From positions 1 to 64,000 of the forward strand of contig CAZLVL010000005.1 of assembly GCA_964563155.1 (NCBI GenBank): a stretch of DNA of 64,000 nucleotides. The letters run 5' to 3'. The position numbers and the translations under genes are program-made. The notes below the pieces were generated by a model. That model was not told the DNA's origin. It was given only the letters and a program-made list of their open reading frames with translations, and ran no database searches. How positions within the stretch are numbered: the stretch's first letter is position 1; each line of letters opens with the position of its first letter. The stretch is from DUPQ01 sp964563155 (lineage in GTDB: Bacteria; Bacillota; Clostridia; DUPQ01). Below, piece after piece: positions 9,065 through 16,967 of this stretch.

Positions 9065-10477
9065 CTAGGAGATTTTTACCTTCTTTACCACATTGCCATA
9101 AGACAGGTTATACACAACCTTTTTTGCAGCCTCATAAGAATATTCACCTTGGTCAACCCACTTACCTAAAACAGAAGAAAGTATTCTTCTAAAGTAGTCA
9201 TGTCTAGCATAGGACAAGAAACTTCTAGAATCAGTTAGCATACCTAGGGTCATTCCTAAGGAAGTTAAAGAAGCCACCTTTCTCAGGTTCTCCTCTATAC
9301 CATCTAAATGGTCCATGTGCCACCAGGCAGCTCCAAATAGGACCTTTCTAAAGGCACCTGCTACAGTTAGGGCTTGGTAGTAGGAAGAAGGATTTAAGAT
9401 GTATAGAATGCTTGGTGCTAAATTATCATCTTGGTCCATCTTGTCTAGAAGATTAGCTAAAGCTCTTGCATCTAAGCCATTAGCACTTACATCAAAGCCA
9501 GCATCTGGACCAATTTCTTCAAACATTCTAGTATTGGCATTTCTAAGGACCCCAGTGTGAATTTGTTGGGTAATATCTCTTTTTTTATATTCTTTTGATA
9601 AAAAGACATATAGGTAGCCTAAAAACTTAAAGTAGTTTTTATCTTCCACATCTTTACCTGCTAAAGTATCTTTAAAGACCTTGTTAGCTATATCATAGGT
9701 AAAATCAGCATCTGGAAAATACTGTATACCTACATCCGACATGGTGGCTCCACTTTCTGCAAAGAAATCCATTCTATTTACTAAGGCTTGAGAAAGACTA
9801 TCTAGGTCACTTATCTCAATCTCACTAACCTTACTTAATTTTTCAATATATTCTTTATAGCCCTTGTTTCTTATGAGCATTACATTGTCTGTTCTAAAGG
9901 TGGGCATAACTAAAGTTTTAAAAGACTTATCTTCTTTTAAAAGCCTATGGTATTTTAAGTCATCTATAATATCATCGGTGGTTCCAATATATGTAACCTT
10001 GGCTTGTTCAATTAACTTTCTAGGACTAAGCTTTTCTCTTTTTATATAGTCATTGGCTTTTTCCCAGATAAGATCTGCGTTTTCTTGGTTTAATTCCAAA
10101 TCTATATGGAAAAATTGCTTTAATTCCATATGAGACCAATGATAAAGAGGATTACCTGGTGAGTTTTCTATAGCTTTTGCATATTCTAAAAATTTCTCCT
10201 TATGACTGGCCTTACCTGTAATATATTTTTCATCTATATTATTGGCTCTCATAAGTCTCCACTTATAGTGGTCTCCATCTAGCCACATTTGACCAATATT
10301 ATCAAAAGGCAAATCCTCATAAATCTCTTTAGGACTTAAATGGCAGTGGTAATCAATAATTGGTAAATCCTTTGCTACTTCTAAATAGAGTTTTTCTCCA
10401 CTTTTCGAATAAATGTATTTTATATTATTCATATTATTAGTATTATTCATGGTACTCATAGTATTAGTATTAGTCAT
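9065..10477 (-). CDS. uxaC: Uronate isomerase (glucuronate/galacturonate isomerase)
   Basis: UxaC interconverts D-glucuronate with fructuronate and D-galacturonate with tagaturonate, the first step of hexuronate catabolism. The amidohydrolase-fold metal motif DYHCHL is at about residue 42; later parts such as GAAWWHMDHLDG and MLTDSRSF are typical, and the 470-residue length fits. The first 18 residues are an Asn/Thr/Met-rich repeat with several in-frame ATGs, unlike usual UxaC starts, so translation may begin at any of four of them. ATG 10477 lies inside the last codons of udk (8-base overlap). No other uronate genes are nearby, apart from a GPH-type sugar symporter at 61-62 kb. Confidence 0.92.
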   Translation of the reverse strand: MTNTNTMSTMNNTNNMNNIKYIYSKSGEKLYLEVAKDLPIIDYHCHLSPKEIYEDLPFDNIGQMWLDGDHYKWRLMRANNIDEKYITGKASHKEKFLEYAKAIENSPGNPLYHWSHMELKQFFHIDLELNQENADLIWEKANDYIKREKLSPRKLIEQAKVTYIGTTDDIIDDLKYHRLLKEDKSFKTLVMPTFRTDNVMLIRNKGYKEYIEKLSKVSEIEISDLDSLSQALVNRMDFFAESGATMSDVGIQYFPDADFTYDIANKVFKDTLAGKDVEDKNYFKFLGYLYVFLSKEYKKRDITQQIHTGVLRNANTRMFEEIGPDAGFDVSANGLDARALANLLDKMDQDDNLAPSILYILNPSSYYQALTVAGAFRKVLFGAAWWHMDHLDGIEENLRKVASLTSLGMTLGMLTDSRSFLSYARHDYFRRILSSVLGKWVDQGEYSYEAAKKVVYNLSYGNVVKKVKIS

Positions 10478-11102
10478 AATTATTTTCCTTTTCTACCAGA
10501 TGGTTTTGTACTCTTTGTATTATCATATCTAGGGCTACTAAGTTGTGGCCTCCTTCTAGGACAATTATATCAGCCTTTCTTTTAGAGGGCTCCACAAAGG
10601 CCTCATGCATGGGCTTTACTGTGGAAAGATACTGGGTTATTACAGAATCTAAGTCTCTGGCTCTTTCTTTTACATCTCTTAGGATTCTTCTTAAGATACG
10701 GACATCTGGATCTGTATCTACATATATCCTTATATCCATCAAGTCTAGAAGCTCTGTATCATGAAAAACTAAAATCCCTTCAATTATAATCACAGGAGCA
10801 GATTTTATAGTTCTAGTTTCTTTTGTTCTAGTATGTTCAGTGTAGGAATAGACAGGACATTCAATACTTTTACCCTCTTTTAGCATTTTTATATGCTCAA
10901 TTAAAAGGTCAGTATCAAAGGAGTCTGGATGGTCATAGTTGGTTTTAATTCTTTCATCAAATGGCATATGGTCTTGATTCTTGTAGTAATTGTCATGGGT
11001 TACTACACTAATACTGTAGGGAAACTTTTCCTTTAACCTATTGGTTAAGGTTGTCTTTCCGCTTCCTGTACCTCCAGCAATTCCAATTATCAAAACACTC
11101 AT
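10470..11102 (-). CDS. udk: Uridine kinase
   Basis: Udk phosphorylates uridine and cytidine for pyrimidine salvage. The Walker A motif GIAGGTGSGKTTLT is at residues 7-20; THDNYYKNQDHMPFDER and NYDHPDSFD are uridine-kinase signatures, and RRILRDVKERARDLDSVI is the lid region. Length 210 residues is standard. An AAGGAG ribosome-binding site precedes ATG 11102. It lies in the run of genes downstream of opp and overlaps the start of uxaC, so pyrimidine salvage and uronate use are translationally linked here, which looks incidental. Confidence 0.94.
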   Translation of the reverse strand: MSVLIIGIAGGTGSGKTTLTNRLKEKFPYSISVVTHDNYYKNQDHMPFDERIKTNYDHPDSFDTDLLIEHIKMLKEGKSIECPVYSYTEHTRTKETRTIKSAPVIIIEGILVFHDTELLDLMDIRIYVDTDPDVRILRRILRDVKERARDLDSVITQYLSTVKPMHEAFVEPSKRKADIIVLEGGHNLVALDMIIQRVQNHLVEKENNYD

Positions 11103-11115
11103 AATTACTCCTTAT

Positions 11116-11598
11116 TTAAGAATCATTCTCCTCTATTATATCATTTGGTCCATAAAATCCATCTGGATCTACATATTCTAAGGCTCTTTCATAAACCCTA
11201 TATTTCTCCGATATTAAAAAGACCCTCTTTGTACCATCAAAACGAGTTACTAAGTATATATCCATATTATTTGGGTTAGCTTTAATTATCTCAAAATAAT
11301 TGTCATCATTTACTTCAACTTTTAATAATAACTCTTTACCATTTTTAAGAGGTAAATATATTCTTTTTCTTTCTGTTATTGTTAAAAGTCTACTGCACAT
11401 AACTTCGAAGTTATAGCGGTTGAGTTGGACATAATAGTCATCTGTCTTTGCCCTAGCCTGGTCTTGTATACCTGCATTTATAAAGGTGACCACCTGCTTT
11501 TCATATCTAAAATAATCTATCCTGGTATTTACCAAAAACCCTAAAAAAACAAGGGCAGCAACAAACAATATTAATATAGTCCACATCAAATATTTCAT
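11116..11598 (-). CDS. Small single-pass membrane protein, unknown function
   Basis: Not recognised. The first 27 residues are a hydrophobic helix (YLMWTILILFVAALVFLGFLV), followed by about 130 soluble residues rich in charged and aromatic positions (NTRIDYFRYEKQ, TERKRIYLPLK). This suggests a membrane-tethered or secreted domain. It sits between the 82-residue membrane protein encoded behind oppF and udk, with short gaps on both sides (10 and 13 bases), so it belongs to the same transcript. The ribosome-binding site is weak. Confidence 0.6.
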   Translation of the reverse strand: MKYLMWTILILFVAALVFLGFLVNTRIDYFRYEKQVVTFINAGIQDQARAKTDDYYVQLNRYNFEVMCSRLLTITERKRIYLPLKNGKELLLKVEVNDDNYFEIIKANPNNMDIYLVTRFDGTKRVFLISEKYRVYERALEYVDPDGFYGPNDIIEENDS

Positions 11599-11608
11599 AT
11601 CTATCTAT

Positions 11609-11857
11609 TTACCTAAACCAAACATGAATACTAAACAAAATAAAGAGAAGTAAACCAAGTATAAAAATCAAAGCAACACTTAAGCCTGCTAAAACCGAGT
11701 AAAAGCTCACTCTTATAGTTTCTTTTCTGCTTAAGGGCTGCCTATTTGAATCTTGAGAAGCTGGGTTACCAAGACCATCTTGGTACCAAGGCATACCCTC
11801 CACATTCATGGGGGCTACTACTCTTCCATCATCTTCAAATTTTTTCTTCTTTTTCAT
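11609..11857 (-). CDS. 82-residue membrane protein encoded at the end of the opp operon
   Basis: Not recognised. It has a charged N-terminal cytoplasmic part (MKKKKKFEDDGR...), a middle segment VEGMPWYQDGLGNPA, and one C-terminal membrane helix (residues about 52-78). Its ATG shares a base with the oppF stop codon (TAATG), which implies reinitiation from oppF and supports a role tied to the importer or at least co-expression with it. Confidence 0.6.
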   Translation of the reverse strand: MKKKKKFEDDGRVVAPMNVEGMPWYQDGLGNPASQDSNRQPLSRKETIRVSFYSVLAGLSVALIFILGLLLFILFSIHVWFR

Positions 11858-12873
11858 TACTTATCATATAAATGGCAACAGACCACATGACCATTACCCA
11901 TATCCTTAGGAGCTGGATCTTCTACCTTGCATCTGTCAAATACATATCTGCATCGGGTATGGAATTTGCATCCTGATGGTGGATTAGCTGGTGAAGGTAT
12001 CGAGCCTTCCAATATGATTCTGTTCATCTTATGACCTGGATCGGGTACAGGAATTGCACTAAACAAGGCCTGTGTGTAGGGGTGTAGAGGATCTTTAAAA
12101 ATCTGCACCTTATCCCCTGTTTCTACAAGAGAACCTAAATACATAACTCCGATGGTATCGGATATATGTTCTACAACCGATAAGTCATGGGAAATAAAGA
12201 GGTATGTAAGGTCAAATTCTTCTTGTAAATCCATTAAAAGATTAATAATTTGGGCCTGTATTGAAACGTCCAATGCTGAAACAGGCTCATCACAAACAAC
12301 AAACTCTGGATTAAGAGCAAGTGCTCTAGCTATACAGATTCTTTGTCTTTGTCCACCTGAAAATTCATGGGGATATCTATCTTTGTGATAGGGCTGTAGG
12401 CCACAAGACTGCATAATTTTATTTATATAGTCATCATACTGGTCTTCAGGAACAATTTTATGCTCTCTAACAGCTTCTCCAATAATCTCCCCTATGGGTA
12501 ATCTGGGAGATAAGGAGGAATAGGGATCTTGGAAGATGATTTGCATCTTAGGTCTCATAGCATCCATTTCTTTTTTAGGTAAATCAAAAACTGATTGTCC
12601 TTCAAAAAAGACTTCGCCATCTGTGTGAGGTGTTAAACGTAAAAGAGTTCTACCAACCGTAGTTTTACCACAGCCTGACTCTCCTACCAAACCCATGGTT
12701 TGGCCTTTTTTAATATTAAAAGAAATTCCATCCACTGCTTTAACATAATTTGTTACTCTGGAAAAGACTCCAGTTTTAATTGGATAATAGGTCTTTAGAG
12801 CATTTACTTGGAGCAAATATTCTTTATCTGGTGTTATGGGCTTAAAGCTTTTACTTGTCTTTTTTGCCGCCAT
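11857..12873 (-). CDS. oppF: Oligopeptide ABC transporter ATP-binding protein OppF
   Basis: The second ATPase of the peptide importer. Walker A GLVGESGCGKTTVGR at about residue 60, the ABC signature HEFSGGQRQRICIARAL, Walker B FVVCDEPVSALD and the switch histidine in ISHDLSVV are intact. The C-terminal oligopeptide/dipeptide extension contains the cysteines of SGCKFHTRC and later CHLY that bind an iron-sulfur cluster in many OppD/F proteins. A GGAGG site overlaps the end of oppD, whose TAA is immediately followed by this ATG. Confidence 0.94.
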   Translation of the reverse strand: MAAKKTSKSFKPITPDKEYLLQVNALKTYYPIKTGVFSRVTNYVKAVDGISFNIKKGQTMGLVGESGCGKTTVGRTLLRLTPHTDGEVFFEGQSVFDLPKKEMDAMRPKMQIIFQDPYSSLSPRLPIGEIIGEAVREHKIVPEDQYDDYINKIMQSCGLQPYHKDRYPHEFSGGQRQRICIARALALNPEFVVCDEPVSALDVSIQAQIINLLMDLQEEFDLTYLFISHDLSVVEHISDTIGVMYLGSLVETGDKVQIFKDPLHPYTQALFSAIPVPDPGHKMNRIILEGSIPSPANPPSGCKFHTRCRYVFDRCKVEDPAPKDMGNGHVVCCHLYDK

Positions 12874-14037
12874 TTATTTTACCTCCTGGTCATAATAGAG
12901 ATAACAAGAGACATAATGGGTGTCTGATAGTTTAATCTCTCTGGGGTAGGGACCTTCACAGGCTTCAAAAGCCTTGGAGCAACGGTCCTTGAAGTAGCAA
13001 TAGTTAGGCATGTTTATAGGGTTGGGTACATTACCAGATATACTGTATAGGCGATCAACCTTTCTGTTAACAACTGGTTTACTTTCCATTAATCCAACAG
13101 TGTAAGGGTGTTTTGCTCTATTGAATATATCATCAGCAGTTCCCTTTTCTACAACTTTACCTGCATACATTACTACAACTATATCAGCCATTTCTGCAAT
13201 AACTCCTAGGTCATGGGTTATTAACATAATGGAACTATTTATCTTATCTTTTAAGTTTCTTAAAAGGTCTAATATTTGAGCTTGAATGGTTACATCCAAG
13301 GCTGTTGTAGGTTCATCTGCAATAATCAAGGAAGGATTACAGGATAAGGCCATGGCTATCATGACTCTTTGTCTCATTCCACCTGATAACTCATGGGGAT
13401 ACATCTTGTATACACCTTCAGTGTTTGCAATTCCTACTAAATCTAGCATCTCAATGGTTCTTGACTTTATTTGTTCAGATGTCATTTTAGGATTGTGAAG
13501 TTGAATTACTTCATCAACTTGCTCACCAATTCTAAAAACGGGATTTAGGCTGGTCATGGGTTCTTGGAAAATCATGGAAATCATATTCCCACGAAGATTT
13601 TGCATAAACTCTGTGGGAGCTTTAGCAATATCATAAACTCCTTCACCACTGTTAAACCTAATCTCACCTTCAACTATTTGGCCTTGGGGTCTTTGAACCA
13701 ATTGCATAATAGAAAGACTGGTAATAGATTTTCCACAACCAGACTCACCAACAATACCTATGGTTTTTCCCTTTTCCACATCAAAAGAGGCTCCTGCTAC
13801 CGCCTTAACAGTTCCTAGGTCTGTAAAGAAGTAGGTATGAAGGTTATCAACCTCTAATACATTCTTAGGATCTCTCATGGTAGTAGTATATTCTTCTACA
13901 GGAACATTCTTCCTATTCTTAATCTTTTCTAGTCTATCGGTAATCCGTCTATTTTCTCTGGAAATAGCCCTAGATTCCTTAGCTGTAAGATAGTTTAAGT
14001 CCTTTATTTTCTTTTCACTTTTATTCTTAAAATTCAT
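12874..14037 (-). CDS. oppD: Oligopeptide ABC transporter ATP-binding protein OppD
   Basis: First ATPase of the importer, pairing with OppF. Walker A GIVGESGCGKSITS, signature HELSGGMRQRVMIAMAL, Walker B LIIADEPTTALD and THDLGVIAEMAD are complete. The family's C-terminal Cys motif is present (NYCYFKDRC...). Compared with most OppD proteins there is an N-terminal extension of about 55 residues, highly charged (SEKKIKDLNYLTAKESRAISRE is part of it), before the ABC domain. It sits between oppC and oppF with 9- and 0-base gaps. Confidence 0.93.
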   Translation of the reverse strand: MNFKNKSEKKIKDLNYLTAKESRAISRENRRITDRLEKIKNRKNVPVEEYTTTMRDPKNVLEVDNLHTYFFTDLGTVKAVAGASFDVEKGKTIGIVGESGCGKSITSLSIMQLVQRPQGQIVEGEIRFNSGEGVYDIAKAPTEFMQNLRGNMISMIFQEPMTSLNPVFRIGEQVDEVIQLHNPKMTSEQIKSRTIEMLDLVGIANTEGVYKMYPHELSGGMRQRVMIAMALSCNPSLIIADEPTTALDVTIQAQILDLLRNLKDKINSSIMLITHDLGVIAEMADIVVVMYAGKVVEKGTADDIFNRAKHPYTVGLMESKPVVNRKVDRLYSISGNVPNPINMPNYCYFKDRCSKAFEACEGPYPREIKLSDTHYVSCYLYYDQEVK

Positions 14038-14046
14038 TCTTTCTAC

Positions 14047-15840
14047 CTATCTTTTCATTTTGGGGTCAAAAGCATCCCTTAGTCCGTCACCCACAAAGTT
14101 AAAGCCCAAAACGGTTATTAGAATAAGCATACCTGCTGGTATCCATACAAACCAGTAGTTTTGAAGCACATAGGAGTCGTTAACCGAGTTAACTATGTTA
14201 CCCCAAGAAGCATAGGGATACTTAACTCCCAGGTTTAAGAAGCTCAAGGTTGCCTCTGTCAATATAATTCCACCTAGGCTCATGGTTGCAAAAACAATAA
14301 GTTGGGGAATGACATTTGGTACTAAATGCTTAAATATTCTTCTAGTAACCGATAAGCCTGTAGCTTCATTGGCTACCATAAATTCTTGCTCACGCAAGGA
14401 TAAAATCTGGCCACGAACCACCCTAGCAATACCTGGCCAACCAGTAACACCTAGGATAACCATGAGCAGGTATATTCGCACCGCCGGCTCTAGTTTCATT
14501 GTATCCAAGGCAGCACCTAAAATAATGTAAAGAGGCATGGTAGGAATACAGTTAAATATCTCAACCAACCTCATTAGAAGTGTATCTATCCAACCACCAA
14601 AGTAACCAGATAAACCACCTAATACAATACCTATAACCATTTCAATTAAAACAACAACAAAACCTATAGTTAAAGAAACTCTGCCACCATACATTAAACG
14701 AACCAGTAAATCCATACCAGAACCATCTGTTCCTAGGGGATGTTCCTTACTAGGAGAGGCATAGGTGTCAATAAGGTCTGTCATCTTGTCTGTCCTTATT
14801 ACATATTCCCGGTCTTTTCTTTCAACAAGGTACTCTACATCGTTTCCATCTTTATCTTGGAACATAAAAGATTTGTCTCCTTGAAGCATAGCCTCTTCTA
14901 TAGCGTATCTAAAGTCAATAGATAAGAAAATGTCAGAAGAAACTGGTGTAATAATTATATTAGCTATATTGACATAAGGTGAGCTTTGTCCATTTTCAAC
15001 CTTGTGAATTGTCTTGATATTGTCTTCATACTCAATGTTGTACTGGGTATCCTGGTATACAAAGCCAGTCTCGCCTTTATTTATAGCTCTTTCAGAAAGG
15101 GCTTTAAAATCATAGCCTTGCTCGTCATTTTGATTGTAAAAACTATATATGTTCTTGGACAAGATACCATACTCTTCACCTTCATAAATAATACATTCTC
15201 TTCTTTTTAAATCTATGAAGTATTCTTCATCTTCATATTCAAAGAAGGTTCCCTTCTTTTCAATGGTTTCAATTACCATCTTTTCAAAGCTGGCTGAAAA
15301 TGCATTATCGCTTTCATTTACAAAGAAATAGGAATCTAGGATAATATCAACCTTCCCTATTCTTTGAGAACCATAAATTAAATGAGTGTCCGCAGAAATA
15401 GTTTCAATGGTAAAAATAGTATCCACTCCATCTATTGGTGTTGTAAAGCTGGTTTGCTTGTCCTTTAGGGCTAGGGCAAAGGCAGCCTTATTCAAAGATG
15501 TAAAGGTTTTACCATCTTTAATGTCCTCATAGAAATTTTCATTTATGGTAGCACTTGCATAAATCGATGAAGTAATCTCTTTTTTATAGAAGATCTTGGT
15601 TTCAGAATAAGGGTGTAAGGCTCCACCTACAAAAGAAAAGAGAAACATGACTAATATAATGATTAGACCTGCAATGGCCAATCTATTTCTAATAAATCTT
15701 TTTGCAACCAGCATGGCTGGCGATAACATTTTAACCCTTTGTTCATCATCTAAAGAGGTGGAAGAGCTAACATGTTCATTTTCTAAATCAACTACTTCTT
15801 TTGGATCATCTGAAAATTTTTGATTATTTTTTTCGCTCAT
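14047..15840 (-). CDS. oppC: Oligopeptide ABC transporter permease OppC with large extracytoplasmic insert
   Basis: The transport part is ordinary: a first helix at residues 54-76 and the BPD_transp_1 domain from about residue 385 with the EAA-loop region EQEFMVANEATGLSVTRRIF. It is about twice the usual 300 residues because some 280 residues (about 80-360) are inserted after helix 1, which should lie outside the membrane. Within this insert I see about four related units, near residues 113-160, 181-228, 244-284 and 306-352, each with an F..A...A pattern, then a 'F.Y.D..Y' strand. The insert may contact OppA or ligand. Typical permease signatures resume at HPLGTDGSGMDLLVRLMYG. Confidence 0.9.
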   Translation of the reverse strand: MSEKNNQKFSDDPKEVVDLENEHVSSSTSLDDEQRVKMLSPAMLVAKRFIRNRLAIAGLIIILVMFLFSFVGGALHPYSETKIFYKKEITSSIYASATINENFYEDIKDGKTFTSLNKAAFALALKDKQTSFTTPIDGVDTIFTIETISADTHLIYGSQRIGKVDIILDSYFFVNESDNAFSASFEKMVIETIEKKGTFFEYEDEEYFIDLKRRECIIYEGEEYGILSKNIYSFYNQNDEQGYDFKALSERAINKGETGFVYQDTQYNIEYEDNIKTIHKVENGQSSPYVNIANIIITPVSSDIFLSIDFRYAIEEAMLQGDKSFMFQDKDGNDVEYLVERKDREYVIRTDKMTDLIDTYASPSKEHPLGTDGSGMDLLVRLMYGGRVSLTIGFVVVLIEMVIGIVLGGLSGYFGGWIDTLLMRLVEIFNCIPTMPLYIILGAALDTMKLEPAVRIYLLMVILGVTGWPGIARVVRGQILSLREQEFMVANEATGLSVTRRIFKHLVPNVIPQLIVFATMSLGGIILTEATLSFLNLGVKYPYASWGNIVNSVNDSYVLQNYWFVWIPAGMLILITVLGFNFVGDGLRDAFDPKMKR

Positions 15841-15854
15841 TTTTATCCTCCTTC

Positions 15855-16844
15855 TTAGTTAATTCTGACCCTAGGGTCAACTACTGCATACAATATGTCA
15901 GAAATCAGGGTACCTATTAAGGTTAAGGCTGCTAAGAAGGTCATGTAGAACATGGAAAAAGGAATATCTCCTCTAATCATAGCAGTATAGGCGGTTAGCC
16001 CAATTCCTGGAATATCAAATAATGTTTCGGTTATCATAGCACCTGCAAATAGTCCAGGAAGAGTTCCTCCGACTATGGTTACAATAGGTATTAGGGTGTT
16101 TCTAAAAGCATGCTTGTTTATAACCTTGCTTTCAGACAAGCCCTTGGCTCTTGCGGTTCTTATGTAATCAGAATTCAGAACTTCTAACATGTTGGTGCGG
16201 GTGTACCTCATTAAAAATCCAATGCTTACAATGGTTAAAGTTAAAATAGGCAGGACATTATGAGATGCAATATCAATAATCTTACCAAAAGAGGTTAACT
16301 GGTCATGATATCTACTTACCTTACCTATGGGTTCAAACCAGCCCAACTTATAGGCAAAACCTAGCTTTAAGAGAGTAGCAAAGAAAAAAGATGGTAAGGA
16401 TATCCCAATTAGTGCAAAAACACTTATGGAATAGTCCAAACGACTATACTGTTTTCTTGCTGCAATAATCCCTAAAGGAATTGCAATTATGAGCTCTAAA
16501 ACCAAAGATACTGAACCTAGGATAAAAGAGTCCCAAATAACTATTTTAAATTTTTCTACTACTGGCATATTATAGGCCCAAGAATCACCAAAGTTACCCT
16601 TAAAAAGTGAATCTTTTAACCAGCCAAAAAATCCTTTAATAACGTTCCCGTCAAGATGATATACCTTATTCAATTGTTCTAGCCATTCTGTATAACTTTT
16701 TCCGCCAGGCAAAGATGCTCTTTCTCTGGCAATGGCTTCAACATATGAGGTGGGAAGAGCGCGCATTATCAAGTATATTATAAGCGACACAAAAAACAGT
16801 ATTACTATACTCAATAATATACGTCTAACTAGAAACTTCCACAT
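15855..16844 (-). CDS. oppB: Oligopeptide ABC transporter permease OppB
   Basis: Permease half with an N-terminal helix (RRILLSIVILFFVSLIIYL), a periplasmic-side loop, then five further helices. The ATPase-contact loop reads EVLNSDYIRTARAKGLSE, the classic OppB EAA motif region. At 329 residues it is of normal size, unlike its partner OppC. An AAGGAG site precedes ATG 16844. A strong stem-loop lies between it and oppA, 74 bases upstream. Confidence 0.94.
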   Translation of the reverse strand: MWKFLVRRILLSIVILFFVSLIIYLIMRALPTSYVEAIARERASLPGGKSYTEWLEQLNKVYHLDGNVIKGFFGWLKDSLFKGNFGDSWAYNMPVVEKFKIVIWDSFILGSVSLVLELIIAIPLGIIAARKQYSRLDYSISVFALIGISLPSFFFATLLKLGFAYKLGWFEPIGKVSRYHDQLTSFGKIIDIASHNVLPILTLTIVSIGFLMRYTRTNMLEVLNSDYIRTARAKGLSESKVINKHAFRNTLIPIVTIVGGTLPGLFAGAMITETLFDIPGIGLTAYTAMIRGDIPFSMFYMTFLAALTLIGTLISDILYAVVDPRVRIN

Positions 16845-16917
16845 TAATTATGCTCCTTACTGATTTACTATGACATATATTTTAGTTTTATCATAGTTTA
16901 AAATTTATTATACACAT

Positions 16918-16951
16918 AAGGAAAGCCCACCGTCAACAGCGGGCTTTCCTT
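16918..16951 (-). terminator. Intercistronic stem-loop between oppA and oppB
   Basis: A perfect 11-bp stem (AAGGAAAGCCC with GGGCTTTCCTT) and a 12-nt loop stand 17 bases after the oppA stop. On the minus-strand transcript the bases after the stem are ATGTGTATAAT, a poor U-tract, so it probably acts as a leaky terminator or as a 3' stabiliser of oppA mRNA, allowing more binding protein than permease. It reads as a stronger terminator on the plus strand, but no plus-strand gene reaches it. Confidence 0.75.
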
Positions 16952-16967
16952 TTTAGTTTGTTTTTTA

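Noticed and set aside
16918..16951. The oppA-oppB hairpin as a plus-strand terminator
   Set aside because: The U-tract is better in that direction, but no plus-strand gene or promoter leads to it.
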